A stretch of DNA of 64,000 nt. Source: Gymnopilus junonius. Lineage: Eukaryota; Basidiomycota; Agaricomycetes; Agaricales; Galerinaceae. The DNA lies in NCBI GenBank assembly GCA_015501075.1, contig JADNYJ010000043.1, forward strand, positions 1 through 64,000, in the 5' to 3' direction. The notes beneath the pieces are model-generated. The model saw nothing but the letters and a program-made list of their open reading frames with translations. It was not told where the DNA came from and did not search any database. The position numbers and the translations under genes are program-made. Every line of letters starts with the position of its first letter. Position 1 is the stretch's first letter. Below, in pieces: positions 33,671-45,438 of this stretch.

Positions 33671-33849
33671 CAAGCATTTCCGGGACCACTCGAATGTCGA
33701 AATAAAATTATTATAAATTCTTCAGGTAATAGTAATGCGGAATCATCTCGTCCTAGAGTACATACATAGATATAGCATAACACACAAAGTATATATTTAT
33801 ATCCTTTCATCCACTACTCCGTCCTTGTGTCATAACCTGACGGTCGCAT

Positions 33850-35846
33850 TCACATAACCCTACAGGGTGCATCAGGATCAATACCCAACTCCTTTAGCTC
33901 TTCCTCCGTTGCCTCTTTCTCATTGGCTTTCAGCTTTTCCTTAGCCTCAATCGGGAACCAGTCTTGCATGAAGTTCAACAATGCCCAATCGACATTACCT
34001 AGAGACGCATCAGCATGCAATACTTAATAGAACAACTAAAGGACGTTACTCCTGTCAGCACTCAACACAACTCTCGCCCTACACATAGGACAGTCCCCTT
34101 GATTCCTCTTCTGCATCTTGACCAGGCATCGAACACAAAAGAGGTGTCCGCAGCTCAGTCTGATAGGCTTGAAAGCCAGACTCGTACAAATTAGGCAGGA
34201 ATAATCTTCTATAGAAGGTATGATAGGTAGGAGAGTCTCGCCTATTGCTTGGGCAAGGATGCGTGCCAGAGAGAAGGGTGTGGAACCGGATGATGAACTG
34301 GGAACAAGAGCGAGGACAGCCTGATCCGTGGGTGATGGCGAGGAGACGCCAGGCTGAAGGCCAGGATAGAAGAGGGCTGTCCGTTTGGCGTGCTTTTTGA
34401 GGATCTTTCTTGTCGCTTCAGAGTTGGCATGCGAGAACTACATCAAGTAATTAGAAAAAAAAATCCGCAAAAGAAATAAACACAATTCACCTTCTTTACG
34501 TTCAATATGAATAAATTAAGGTTTAAAAAATCCTGTAGTGCATCTGCGCTCTGCATCCGCCTGAACTTGTGATGGTCTCCCATTATACCATGCTGTGTAA
34601 CCCTGTCTACGAAGAGCTGGAGCCGGCGCTCACTCTCCTCCACAGAGGTTTCGCCTCTCTTGGCCTCACCCACGTTTTCAAATACCTCTGCTTCGAGGTA
34701 CAGTTGGAATATCTCTCTCCAGAAGTATAAATCACTCTAGAAACAAATAAGAAAGATTTCAACATGAGATTATTAATCAAGCGGCAGGCGCGACGAAAGC
34801 ATACCTTTAACTGCCCGGTCCTGACCCTCACTGCTCCCGCGTCGGCGTCCAGCCTCGAATGCGGATGAAAACTAGCCGCCACGGATGCTGGGTGCGAGCT
34901 ATCTGCAATAGTCCTCGACAGGCTCTCCAACGTTTTACAGAATTCGGCATGCATCTTGGACAAATTCACAGAGATTGTTTTGAGAGTACCCATGAGCATG
35001 CTGTAGAATTCGGTATCGCTGACCAGGGGTATAATTATTTCATGCATATTGTCGCTTGATGAAGTATCCAGTTCGAGATGGATGTCTTCCGCTATAGAAT
35101 CTATATTCGAATCTTCCAGTTGATCACTGCAGGAGAGACTTATGAACACCGGCTACAGCGCAAAGGATGCAAAATTACCCACCAAACTTGCTCTAAACTT
35201 TTAACCTCATCATCCACCTCCACAATAGACCCAGCGCCCAAGCCCTCCGCACCAAGACGCAGCTGCTGTACCCTCCACAAAAGGGTCGTGTGACCACTAA
35301 TTGTGCCTTCATTCTCTTGATCCGCATCCTCATCACCCTCAAATACATCCCTATACGCATCAGGAGACTGAGCATCCTCCGGGGAATACGAATCCAGATC
35401 CTCAGTTGGGGTTCGATCTTGCCCGAGGCACTGTTCAGCTCATACACCACCCTCGGTTGCGAGAGTTTCAAACGGGTACTGGGCTGCGGATCTCCGGTAA
35501 TATACGGTGCAGCAGAAGAGATTTCACCGTCGGAAGATGAGGCATCCGCTCTGACAGTCATCTCCTGCTCCGAGGTTGAAGGAAGGGAGGATGCTGCCGG
35601 GCCCCGTGTAGAATCAGATGCCTCGATGAGCTCGTGCAGTAAGGCCGGTTTCAGTCCCAATGACGAGAGTTCGTTGACGATGCGATTGATGACTTTCTTC
35701 AACTATGTAGTAGCACGTTATTGTCACCCCTTTTTTTGTATCACGATGAACATGCAAAGACGGACCTGACGGTACTGAATAGCATTATCCCTCAACTCGG
35801 GAGGAAGATCAAGTAAAAGTTGGGAATATGTTTTAGAAAAATGCAT
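33850..35846 (-). CDS. SPX-domain RING E3 ubiquitin ligase
   Basis: Starts MHFSKTYSQLLLDLPPELRD, the opening helix of an SPX domain, followed by YRQLKKVINRIVNELSSLGL with the lysine-rich helix that senses inositol pyrophosphates/phosphate. A second SPX half (DLHLELDTSS-like region, EFCKTLESLSR, RVIYTSGERY region) follows an acidic linker. The C-terminus holds a C3HC4 RING: CLICTSLAFKPIRLSCGHLF, CVRC, then CPMC, and a tail ending DAPCRVM. Fungal proteins with this SPX plus RING order (N. crassa ring-14 type) are predicted E3 ligases linked to phosphate signalling. Near 35,403 the frame shifts by one base between KIEPQL and DLDSYSPED; the flanking sequence is clearly one protein, so a missing base is likely. 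Confidence 0.8.
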
Positions 35847-36137
35847 AGAATGACCGATGGACTAGCTGGGACGGGTTAAATAAGGGGGACAGGCAAAAGC
35901 GATAGCGGCCATATAAGAGCGTTGTTGACGGTCGTCGGTCAAGGTGCAGCGCCTTGGTGGTATACCATAAATAGCATCATCGCCCGTGATCCATATTCAG
36001 CGGACATCGTTCTGGACAGGTATATTTAACGTAGATATAAAATTAGGTATCGTCTACTCGGCCATGGTATGCTAAGGCAGTCAATAACGACGTTCACTCG
36101 ATCAGGCTTTTTACAGGATCAAATATCAGAGAGCGGG

Positions 36138-38094
36138 TCAAAATATTACAAGGGAAACAACTGACGATGGTTCCTTGTCAAGCTTGACATGGATCGAGGC
36201 ATGGTTGGGGACACCCTCAATGCGATGGAACGCATTCAAGTTTTTGTGCATGGTGATCTGGAAGACGGAAGCACTTCCTTGTCTAAAAAATCGGACAGCA
36301 CAGTCAATATAACGCCAACAAAAAAAAGACGTTCAGGAATACATACCGACTGGTAATGGTGCTGTAAGCAAGGAAGAAGACCCAGACCCTGTACCAGCGA
36401 TCGCCATACTTGGCAATGACCTTGTCCTTGTTGCTGATCCAGTTCTTGTACCAGCGGTAGATAGTGGCGGAGTAGTGGACACCAAGGACATCAACGTTCT
36501 TGATCTCAAAGCCAGCTCCCTCGAGCTACATCATCCTTGTGAGATACAGATCTGTACGTTCAAAGAAAAACACATGCCTTGTTAATAACCCAGCCAAGAG
36601 AGCAAGACGCGTCGGCACCAGGGAAGATATATTTGTTCATGAAGAGTCCCCTGGAAAACATTTAATACGCGGCCACAAAGCCACAAAGGGTATCTTACCA
36701 GATGAGATCCTCAAATTGCCAACTGGGTCGAATGCCGGCGACTTGGAACACAAAAATGCCATCGTCTTCCAACAGGTCGTATACCTCGGACAAGAACTGA
36801 GAGTAACGACGGATACCAACGTGCTAAAGCAACCAACGAACGTGCTCAACAACGAATGGATACCCATTGAAAGGAGGATGTCATACCTCAGCCATTTCCA
36901 AACTGACGATCTTGTTGTACTTGGTGCCTGTCGGGATTTCCCGGTAATCGCAGCAGAGAATACGCGCCTTGTCCGCAGAGACCTGTAAATTGAAAACAGT
37001 TAATCAAGACATTTAACAATAGAACGACTACATACACCGTTCTTTGCAATCCTGTCTGTTCCGAATTTGGTCTGGTTCTTCGCAAGTGTAACACCGGTAG
37101 CATCACATCCAAAGTTCTTGGCGGCATAAGCAACAAGGGTACCCCAACCACAACCAATGTCGAGAAGCCTTCAGAAAAAATGTCAACAGGATATCCGGGC
37201 GGATCAGAACCATACACACTTGTCAGTAGGTTTCAAATTCAGTTTGCTGCAGACGATAGCGAGCTTGTTGTCCTGGAGTTGTTCCAAAGATTCCTCGATG
37301 TCAGGGTTGAGGACAATGCCAGAGGTGTAGACCATGCGAGGACCAAGGAACCTTGAGTTGACGCGTCAAATGACCAGCAGCATGAACTGAATGTATCTAC
37401 ACACCACTCATAGAAATCATCACCACCTAAGCTTGAAGATTAAGACTGCAGGCAGGGCTTGCAAACAGCTGGCACACTTACGGTCATAGTGCCCACGGAC
37501 CTGTTCTTCGTCTTGGCTTTGGGAGTGAACAACAACCTCGGGAACGAGCACTGTGAAGACGTATTTAAACAGCTCTTTGGTAAAGATCATTTTGCCCAGT
37601 CATGACGTTGCTCCATGATATCCAAAACGTCGCCTGTATTCAGCGAGGTTAAACGCGCGACAAGGACAATGAAAGCGACGAAAAGCACCATTAAAATCAA
37701 TTTTGCCTTCAAAATACGCGTCATGGAAAACCTGCATGGGGATCTTTTCTTTGCCCTTGTAGAGGCGCTTCAATTCAGGGTCCTTGATGGTGATATACGT
37801 CTCGATGTCATTGCCGGGCAGCGTAACCTTTTCGTTGACGCGAGCACCGTAGACGCTAATAAATGTCCAGTAGCCAATAGCGGTAGGCACCCCCGTAAGG
37901 AAGAACAAGAAAACATAAGTCTTGAAACCACCGTATTTCACGATGGGGAGGAAGCTCTTGACGACATAGGGGACAATGACAAGCAGGGCAGCAAAGTGGT
38001 AATTGTTGAAGGCGCCATTGCCCTCGGCAAGACCGACGAGAGGGGCATTTTTGATACCGGGGTAATTGGTGACCCGCACTGAGGAGGAGGACAT
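36138..38094 (-). CDS. Sphingolipid C9-methyltransferase
   Basis: Starts MSSSSVRVTNYPGI. Two N-terminal membrane helices follow (FAALLVIVPYVVKSFLPIV and TYVFLFFLTGVPTAIGYWTF), then a methyltransferase domain of the cyclopropane-fatty-acid-synthase type with the SAM-binding loop LLDIGCGWGTL, VTLAKNQTKFG, and IVSLEMAEHVGIRRYSQFL. The C-terminal part has FPGADASCSLGWVINKLEGA and RVWVFFLAYSTITSRQGSAS. The membrane helices plus this domain are specific to the fungal enzyme that methylates C9 of the sphingoid base in glucosylceramides, at the ER. Ends at TGA 36,140-36,138 after KLDKEPSSVVSLVIF. About seven exons, all joined by ~50-70 nt introns. Confidence 0.9.
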
Positions 38095-38462
38095 GTTGGT
38101 TGCTCAGAGAAATAAACTTGACAGCGCGACACGCTAAAAATATGGTACCAGCTTTGCCTATATTTGGTAAGCAGCCAACTGACCACGTGCTTAGTCGGAC
38201 TATGCCGGGCCCTCTGTTCTGCGTTGCAGGCGGTGAGATACACCAACGACCGCCCGACAAAATCCATCAAGGTGAGCCCAGTTTTCGATACAGAGCCACG
38301 GAGGACCGCTGCGGCGTGTTCCTAGGAAGAACAGCATTCGGATGAACCCACTTTCTCGCACTTTTGTTGGAGTTTTGGGGTGGATGGCACTTGGCCGTGG
38401 CGGATGACGCGGGTGGACGGTTTCGCTGACTGACCCTTTTTCTTTCCTTTGCAATTCTACAG

Positions 38463-39096
38463 ATGGTGCGTTACACTTGATATGTTTTGCAACTTGCTCT
38501 GCTGACACGGTTATTCATGAGTTTAGAAGCTCGAGATCGACTCTTTCTCCGGGTACCGTATCTACCCCAGCAAGGGCAAGCTCTTTGTCCGCGGAGACAG
38601 CAAAGTACCTCTCCCAACGCTCATCGCCTTCATGTATGGCGCTCATGTATTCCAAATTAGGTCTTCCGCTTTGGTTCCTCAAAAGCCTCGTCCCTCTTCT
38701 TGCAACGTAAGAATCCCCGCAAGATCGCCTGGACGGTAGTATACCGCAAGATGCACAAGAAGGGCATTACTGAAGAAATCGCCAAGAAGCGCTCCCGTAA
38801 AACCGTGAAGCACCAGCGTGGTATTGTCGGTGCCGATCTTGCTGCTATCGCTGCCAGGCGCAACCAGACTGCTGCCGTCCGCCAACAACAACGATTGACT
38901 GCTATTGCCAAGGCGAAGACGGAGAAAAAGGAAAAGGAGTCCAAGAAGGAGAAGACAAAGGTGGGTATCGTGAATGGTTATGTGTTTTATTATCTGTTAA
39001 CACGGGTATTCTTGTTAGCCCGCCACTCGCCCTGCCGCTGCTTCTGGACCCAAGGTATCAAAGCAACAGATGAAGGGTGGCAAGGGAGGACGATGA
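38463..39096 (+). CDS. RPL24: Cytosolic ribosomal protein eL24
   Basis: Four exons: 38,463-38,465 (the ATG alone), 38,527-38,604, 38,661-38,960 and 39,019-39,096, giving 152 residues. The protein reads MKLEIDSFSGYRIYPSKGKL, then FVRGDSKVFRFGSSKASSLF, LQRKNPRKIAWTVVYRKMHK, GIVGADLAAIAARRN, a Lys/Glu-rich tail and ends KGGKGGR. This is eukaryotic L24 over its whole length. It binds the large subunit at the subunit interface. It is divergent from the C9-methyltransferase with 368 bp between start codons. Confidence 0.96.
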
Positions 39097-39808
39097 GCGA
39101 CCTCTTTTACATATTTCACCTTGCATCTCTCTCTATGCTATGTAGTATGCCTACTAAGCCCGCTTGCATCTCGCCGCCCTCTATGTCAAAACAGTTTTAT
39201 ACCTTTGCGGGCTCTGACCTTTGGCCTTCATGAAATTCAATGTTGAATTGAGACGCTTTTGCAAGCAGTCTGCCACTTGCACTCGTAGGACGTAAGAATG
39301 CCAAGCGGGCTGAATATTTTTTTATTATGGGGGGGGGTATCAAGTAGACAAGCAAAGTAAACCAGAAAGATCCGAACGAGACAAATTTTGCAACGAATTC
39401 GAAAGAACATGGTATAGTAGCAATGTCCAAGGTTTGGGGAGAGTAATGAAGCATGAAAAGAAATATGTACAGGAGAGCAATTTGCGGTTGTTGTAACAGT
39501 GATGAAAAGAAAAAAAAAGAATGACCGGTGAACAATCCAACCGGTGGACGGTGAGTAGCGGCAGCAGATCTATCAATGAATTTGTCAACGCCAAGAAAAA
39601 AGCACAAGCCCTGGATATGGGTGTCGTACCTTGGCGCGGGCGCATAACACGTAGATTAAATCAAAATCCCTAAAAAATCCCCTGAAGTTGGTATAGTCGA
39701 TTATAAATATTTTTTCCCTCCATGCAGGCAGATCAAAATTCTTTATGCAGCAAACCCAAAACCGGGGTGCTCGCAACGGCGGGGGAGGACTCGACGGCAG
39801 TGGAAGCC
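39097..39808. other. 3' UTR and spacer, no gene recognised
   Basis: Convergent 3' regions of eL24 and the SPT small subunit. It contains a run of nine G at about 39,329-39,337 after an AT stretch. A hydrophobic frame at 39,197-39,607 (minus) shows no family features and is judged spurious. Confidence 0.5.
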
Positions 39809-40161
39809 CTAGCCACTGCCAGAGGAGCGGACATCGCCTTCCTGACCCCACAGATAGTATACGGCGCGCTGTTGGAGGAAGATGAGATGATGGGGGAGTA
39901 CTTGAGGATGCCGGAGAAGAGGAGGGCGAAGAGGAGCCCGAACATGGTCACTGGGGCGGTGTGAGCAGAGAAGGAGAGAGGGGGAGACTACTGACATAAA
40001 AGGACCTTTTCCCAAGGCTCGAGCATGGAAAGAACAAAGGTGGATTCGAACCACATGCGCCTGCGCCACCAGAAGACAGCGAGCCTGGAGGAGGGCCGCT
40101 TGGTGAAGGAATGGTCAGGCCTTGGGGGCGGCAGATGGACGAGAGTCGCAGCAGCAGACAT
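39809..40161 (-). CDS. Serine palmitoyltransferase small subunit (ssSPT/Tsc3-like)
   Basis: Exon 1 (40,161-39,996) encodes MSAAATLVHLPPPRPDHSF and ends MWFESTFVLSMLEPWEKVLL. The M-L/M-E-P-W-E motif before a membrane helix is the hallmark of SPT small subunits. A 45-nt intron (39,995-39,951) follows. Exon 2 gives the helix TMFGLLFALLFSGILKY; then, after a one-base frame change at a run of five C (39,892-39,896 on the plus strand), HHLIFLQQRAVYYLWG, also a family feature, ending TAG at 39,811-39,809. Read without the shift, the C-terminus becomes unrelated low-complexity sequence. The small subunit activates serine palmitoyltransferase, the first step of sphingolipid synthesis, in the ER membrane. 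An upstream ATG at 40,194 is possible. Confidence 0.75.
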
Positions 40162-40248
40162 TGCAGTAAAAGTAAAGAGCGCAGTCGCTGCCAACTGCGC
40201 TATATAAATAAACTCGCCTTCTCACGATCAATTTAAATTATATATCTA

Positions 40249-41539
40249 TTATTGACTAATCAATGTCGCCTTGCCGATCCCGACTCCCGCAGCAACATCC
40301 AAATGCGGCGCGGATGGCCGCCACGGTCTCTCGCTCTTCCCGTACAGTCCCCGGTTAAATTTGAACGGCCGCCGGTCCTTGTGCGCCAGCTTCTCCTTCT
40401 GCAGCGTAATCGTCCGGTCCTCCGGCATCCGCGCCAGCTGGCTCTGCGACCTCATCCTCGGTCGTCGGTGCACATACCACTCCCACGCATATCGGATAAC
40501 CGCCCCATCCGCGTCGTAGGGCGTCGGGATCTCTGAGTATCCCGGCCGCGCAGTCGGGTGTCGCACATAGATCGCAGAGCACGTCTTGAACGACACCTCG
40601 ATATAAGCCGGGATGAAGAGCCATGGAGAGGCGTATTGGGGGAGGTGGAACGGCGATGCTTTCTTCAATGCCGTCTCCGTTGCAGCCTCTGCATCTGCCT
40701 CGCCGTCGGTCTTTGCGGTCTCCTTGCCGTCGGTCTTTGATGCCGGCTTTGCGTCCGCGTCAGCAGCCTCGGATTCAACAGGGGGTTCTTCTTCCACAGA
40801 ACCTGGCTGCTTGGTGATGTGGTCGACAGGACCGTGTGGGGCCTTGAGGAATCGAATAGCGTCGGGATCTACAGAGACCATATCTCCAGGCGCTAGACGC
40901 GTATTCGCTTTCGAATGCTGAATAAATAGCGCGTCAGAAGAGTATAGTAAACGTAGGACAGAAATTAAACCTTTTTCCCATTGAGTTTAACATACCCATG
41001 GAGAATCAACCTTCTCGCCTCGTACACACTATGCACAAAACAACACCTGAAAAGAAAAACATCCAGCCTCCTCTCAACCTCCATAAACATCAAACTCCCA
41101 ACAGGGGCCAACCCCTTCTGCTGAATCTCTTCCTCCTGCTTCCTCTCCAGCTCCTTGGCTCTCGTCCTCCTCTTCGCGTACTCTTCCAAATCATTTTTAT
41201 CGTCCGCGAACACCCTTCGGCGAGGACGCACATCGGGGATCGTGTCGGGCAGGTACCACCGCTTAAACACTTTTTCGGGGATGTATTCGCCGTGGTAGGC
41301 GCGTACGGCGGCTTTGGAACGCCAGCGCTGTTGGAAGAGCGTTTCTTCGGTCGTGACTTTGAATATCAGGTCGTTTGACTTGGGACCTATGGTGCGGCGC
41401 CAGACATTGTACAAGTTCTTCGGTGACCAGCTCTGTGATTCAAGTAGCAGCGTTATTCAGTACCTCCGAGGTAGAATATATGTCCTCATACCATACACGG
41501 GAGCGATCTTTTGAGGTTGATGGGATTCCGGTGACGCAT
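40249..41539 (-). CDS. NAM9: Mitochondrial ribosomal protein uS4m
   Basis: Exon 1 begins MRHRNPINLKRSLP (ATG at 41,539-41,537). Exon 2 encodes SWSPKNLYNVWRRTIGP and the S4 RNA-binding domain ERRLDVFLFRCCFVHSVYEA, RRLILHGYVKLNGKKV. Exon 3 continues HSKANTRLAPGDMVSVDPDA and a long Ala/Glu/Lys insertion before FIPAYIEVSFKTCSAIYVRH and the C-terminal ARMPEDRTITLQ. This is the fungal mitochondrial small-subunit protein S4 (yeast Nam9), needed for mitoribosome assembly and decoding accuracy. No cleavable presequence is obvious. The stop is at 40,249-40,251. Confidence 0.88.
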
Positions 41540-42355
41540 CTTTATTTCCCGTCACTTTCCGCAGAGAAATTAAGAGCTTTTCTTCTCCTACACACCGGAG
41601 AGTAAGGACAGAAAACAGAAAGCCGTAGTCCGAAGAAAAAGAGAGGTATTCCACACCAACGAACAGGTCGTTCTCCAGCGTACAAAAAAGAACAGAATAT
41701 TGGCTTCCGGAATTTTTTAAAGTCCGCTCGCATTTTTCTCACACTGCTGCTTAAGCCTTGTAGCAGCCTGCTTAAGCAGTTTGTTCGTAGTAACACAACA
41801 GTATTTCCAAGGTGGCAAAGGTCGTAAAAAAAACACCATGTAAAAGTAGGCGTGGTCGCCGATAAATTCTGGATGCAATGAAACACAACAATTGTTATGC
41901 CGTCACCCGTCGCAGTCGTATGTACGGGCTGTTCGGCATCCGGTGACGAGTCTGCTCTGACATTCGATCCAACGGGTTATACTTGTTGGTCTCTGCGCAG
42001 CTGAAATTTTCAGGAATAGTCGCTATAAAGTAACCGCAAGCTACGTAATTCCAAAAGCCAAAAAGTGTACATGAAGAGGAGAAATATAAGTAACTAGGAA
42101 AAGAGTCCAATCATAGGTCGAACGCTTGTCTGTCATGGTCATGGAATGCATGTCTTGTTCGAGTTCCTGAAAATAGGCATGTGTCATCAGGAACCTGCGG
42201 CCGCCCAACTAATTGGAGGCACAGCAGAAGCATCGTCATTATCACAGTCAGCAGGCGGAGAATTAGGAAGGGGGCATAGATAAAACAACAAGGCGAAGGG
42301 CGGAGCAGGCGTAGGTATTAAGCTGGGGGAGATGATATCCAATGGGTCTGCAAGC
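41540..42355. other. Intergenic region between uS4m and synaptobrevin genes
   Basis: Holds the uS4m promoter side and the synaptobrevin 3' UTR. I see several short frames and no conserved motif, RNA gene or repeat. Confidence 0.5.
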
Positions 42356-42987
42356 TCAATTTTTTGTTGCCCGTACGATGGATACGACGATGATGACAAT
42401 GATGACAGCAATAGCTACACCGATGATGATGCGCATCTACAACAAGGTGTTCAGTGAGCAGATTGATGCATAGCAGAAACAACACACCTTCATATCCTTC
42501 CACCTAGTGTGATGTCAATGAAACTGAGCGTAATTAGGCAACGGCTAATGAGTCGAATGCTTACCACATGTTCTAATAGAGATCGAATCAGCCAACTCAG
42601 CAAATATATCAAACAAGATCGACAAACCTTGCGTACACGGTTTGCACCGCGACGGAACCCTTGCGCCGACACAGCCAAGTTATCTGCAACCGTCAGTCAG
42701 CTTCCGAACGCACATAAGCCACCCATAACACAACAGACCGGTCTTGTCCTGCAGAGAATCCAACCGCTCTCCTCGCTCAGCGACCTTGGTAATGTTCTCT
42801 CTCATAATTCCAACAGTGTCATCAATTTGTGCTTGAATAGCAGCGGTCTTGGAGTTGCCTTGGCTGGGGCCAGCAGCTGGGGCACCTGGGGTAGAGCCAT
42901 TGCGGGGAAGATATGGGTCGTAAGGTTCAGACCTATACATGCCGTATTAGCGAAAAAGAAGGGGATATGAAAGACAAAGACAGACAT
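42356..42987 (-). CDS. SNC1: Synaptobrevin / v-SNARE Snc1
   Basis: The protein reads [12 protein letters not shown], then [60 protein letters not shown] and the tail anchor [20 protein letters not shown], ending RATKN. The central heptads with the zero-layer Arg (VAERGERL) define an R-SNARE, which drives fusion of exocytic vesicles with the plasma membrane. The exons include one of 8 nt (42,572-42,565) and one of 16 nt (42,503-42,488), both needed to keep the frame through NMWWKDMK. The start is either MYRSEP (ATG at 42,940) or MSEP, with the ATG split by an intron (AT at 42,987-42,986, G at 42,932); the second resembles the family better. Confidence 0.92.
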
Positions 42988-43095
42988 TATGAGAGTTGTA
43001 GTGGTGGTCGTTGGCAGAGTCGTAGTTGCCAGTTGCCCACGAGTGTGACCCTAATGCTGTGCGTGACTGCGGCCTGATTAGATCCACACTGCATG

Positions 43096-45028
43096 ATGGA
43101 CAATTTCGACACTTATCAGACTCCCCTCGCCAGGCAAGTATTTGCGACCAGCGATGCCCTTACCCTTGCCAATATTCTGTCTAGTCGCTATGCCAGCAAG
43201 GAAATGGCCAACCTCTTTTCTCCGGCTGTATGTTTTTTTCTGTATGTTTACTTTTTTCTGCTAACTCTTTCAATCAGAAACGGTTCTCAATCTGGCGCCA
43301 GTTGTGGTTAAATCTGGCCATCGCAGAAAAGCAACTCGGATTACCCATCTCCGATGAGGCCATTGAGCAGATGAAAGCCAACCTTGTCGGTCGCTCACAC
43401 ATTTCCGTCATTTTTTCACCGTCTTATCAAAAAGAAAAATTAGAACCTGACTCCAACGCAATTCGAGATCGCCGCTGTTGAAGAGAAAAAGCGCAGGCAC
43501 GATGTCATGGCACACGTACATACCTATGGCCAAGTCGCTCCCGCTGCTGCCGGTATCATCCATCTCGGAGCAACGTCCTGCTATGTGACCGAGTGCGTCT
43601 CACCTCTGGCGGTCGATTCAATTGCTAAAATTGTACCCCTATAGTAATGCAGATCTCATCTTCCTCCGTGAAGGATTGGGATATCTCATTCTTCATTGGC
43701 GTCTTGATTTCCCGTCTCTCTTCTTTTGCTGCCAATATCGTGACCTACCTACTCTTGGATTCACCCACTTCCAACCAGCTCAACTTACAACGGTCGGAAA
43801 GAGAGCTACTCTTTGGATTCAGGTCTGCTGTTCCTCCGCCTGTATCTGGTGTTTTCTCACCTGCCCTATAGGAGCTCCTATGGGACCTTCGTAACCTCAA
43901 ACGCGCTCGAGAAGACATAGGTTTCCGAGGCGTAAAAGGCACAACGGGCACTCAAGCAAGCTTCCTGACCCTCTTCGACGGAGACCACCAAAAGGTATTT
44001 TTCCCTCGACAATCTCCCCTCTCAATGCAGTCGATCATGGTTTATCCAGGTTGAAGAACTGGATGCCCTCGTCACAAAACTTTCCGGATTTGACTATGCC
44101 TATCCCGTCACCTCCCAAACCTACTCCCGAAAGATCGACGTCGACGTCTTGGCCCCCCTCGCATCACTAGGAGCTACGCTCATAAAATTGCCACTGATAT
44201 CCGCCTTTTAGCAAATTTGAAGGTCTGCAGGCTTGAGTCAACATCCAAAAATTTCCTGAATATATAGTTAGGAAATTGAAGAACCCTTCGAATCAACCCA
44301 AATCGGTTCCTCAGCTATGGCCTACAAACGCAACCCTATGCGTTCCGAACGCGTCTGCAGTCTCTCGAGGCACCTGATGGTCCTCCAGCAAAATGCCCTC
44401 ATGACAAGCAGTGTTCAGTGGTTCGAACGCACTCTAGACGACAGGTAGGTGACGTTCCATGACGTTCTCTCTAAGCATCCAACACCCTTTCCCCAGTGCA
44501 AACCGCCGCATCACCCTTCCCGAAGCATTCCTTACCGCTGACATTGTCCTCTCGACGCTTCAAAATATCTCAGAAGGCTTGGTTGTTTACCCCAAAGTCA
44601 TTGCTCGACGTATTTCCCAGGAGCTGCCGTTCATGGCGACGGAGAACATCATCATGGCCATCGTCAAAAGGGAGGTGACCGCCAGGAAGCACATGAAAAG
44701 ATTAGGGTTCGCATTTTCTCTCTCAACTCCCCGTGCTCTTTCAGGTCTTGATCGTTCTGCACATTTACTATAGGTGTTATCCCACGAAGCAGGCCATCAA
44801 GTAAAACAACTCGGGCTTGAGAACGATCTCATTGATCGTATCCGCGCTGATCCCTACTTCGACCCTATCAAAAATGACCTCGAGTCGTTGCTTGAGCCAT
44901 CCAGTTTCATCGGCCGTGCACCAGAGCAGGTCGACTCTTTCCTGAAGAACTGGGTCCAGCCTGCTCTAGGCGAACAAGAGCTCAAGGAGGCCATCGAGAA
45001 GAGCGGTAAAGTCGAATTGAACGTTTAG
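43096..45028 (+). CDS. ADE13: Adenylosuccinate lyase
   Basis: Starts [20 protein letters not shown] (a further ATG lies 3 nt upstream). Family blocks follow: [40 protein letters not shown] with the catalytic His, [38 protein letters not shown] and the signature [17 protein letters not shown]. It ends SGKVELNV. The enzyme splits SAICAR and adenylosuccinate in purine synthesis, in the cytosol. Three single-base breaks interrupt otherwise perfect family sequence: an extra G at 43,678-43,680, a missing C at 43,732-43,733 (restoring [10 protein letters not shown]) and a missing G near 44,178 (before [14 protein letters not shown]). These are best read as base-call errors. Confidence 0.93.
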
Positions 45029-45438
45029 TTAAACAAGAGAGACTCTGAGAGATCCGAGCAATGTAAAACAAATTTCAACAATAATGTTATTCAGTTAAAG
45101 TATCCATTTACTTCATGCCATCCGACGCCAGAAATACAGCATAGTCATTGAGTGAGAAGAATTACAGGATGGTAAACTTAGAAAAGGAACTGATGATGAG
45201 TGCCAATAGGGTATGCGGCGGTAGAAATGATCACTGATATACAGGCCAGATAATCGAGCCAGAAACGTAATACAACGTTGAAAAAAGGGAGGGCTAAGAA
45301 CGAATAAAATAAGAGGGTTAGCGCGTGAAAATGGAAAAATGTGCGTATAGTCTTCGATTAGAAAGATATCAATCGACCAGAAATATGCAAGAAAAAAAAG
45401 CTTAGATATCGAAGAAAGTGTCTTTATCGCTGCTCTGT
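45029..45438. other. Convergent 3' regions of ADE13 and the Kin4-type kinase
   Basis: AT-rich sequence with poly(A)-signal-like AATAAA (about 45,303) and no coding support. Confidence 0.5.

Noticed and set aside
39197..39607. Hydrophobic minus-strand open frame downstream of eL24
   Set aside because: Sequence is low in complexity, overlaps the eL24 3' region and shows no family feature; hydrophobicity comes from A/T-rich runs.
39733..39900. C-terminus of the SPT small subunit as read without a frame change (SSSSNSAPYTICG and onward)
   Set aside because: The other frame gives HHLIFLQQRAVYYLWG, which fits the family, and the switch point is a run of five C; the unshifted reading is probably an artefact.
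40035..40055. GTGGTTCGAATCCACC on the minus strand, a perfect tRNA B-box/T-arm lookalike
   Set aside because: It falls inside the codons for M-W-F-E-S-T of the SPT small subunit; there is no A-box or acceptor stem at the right distance.
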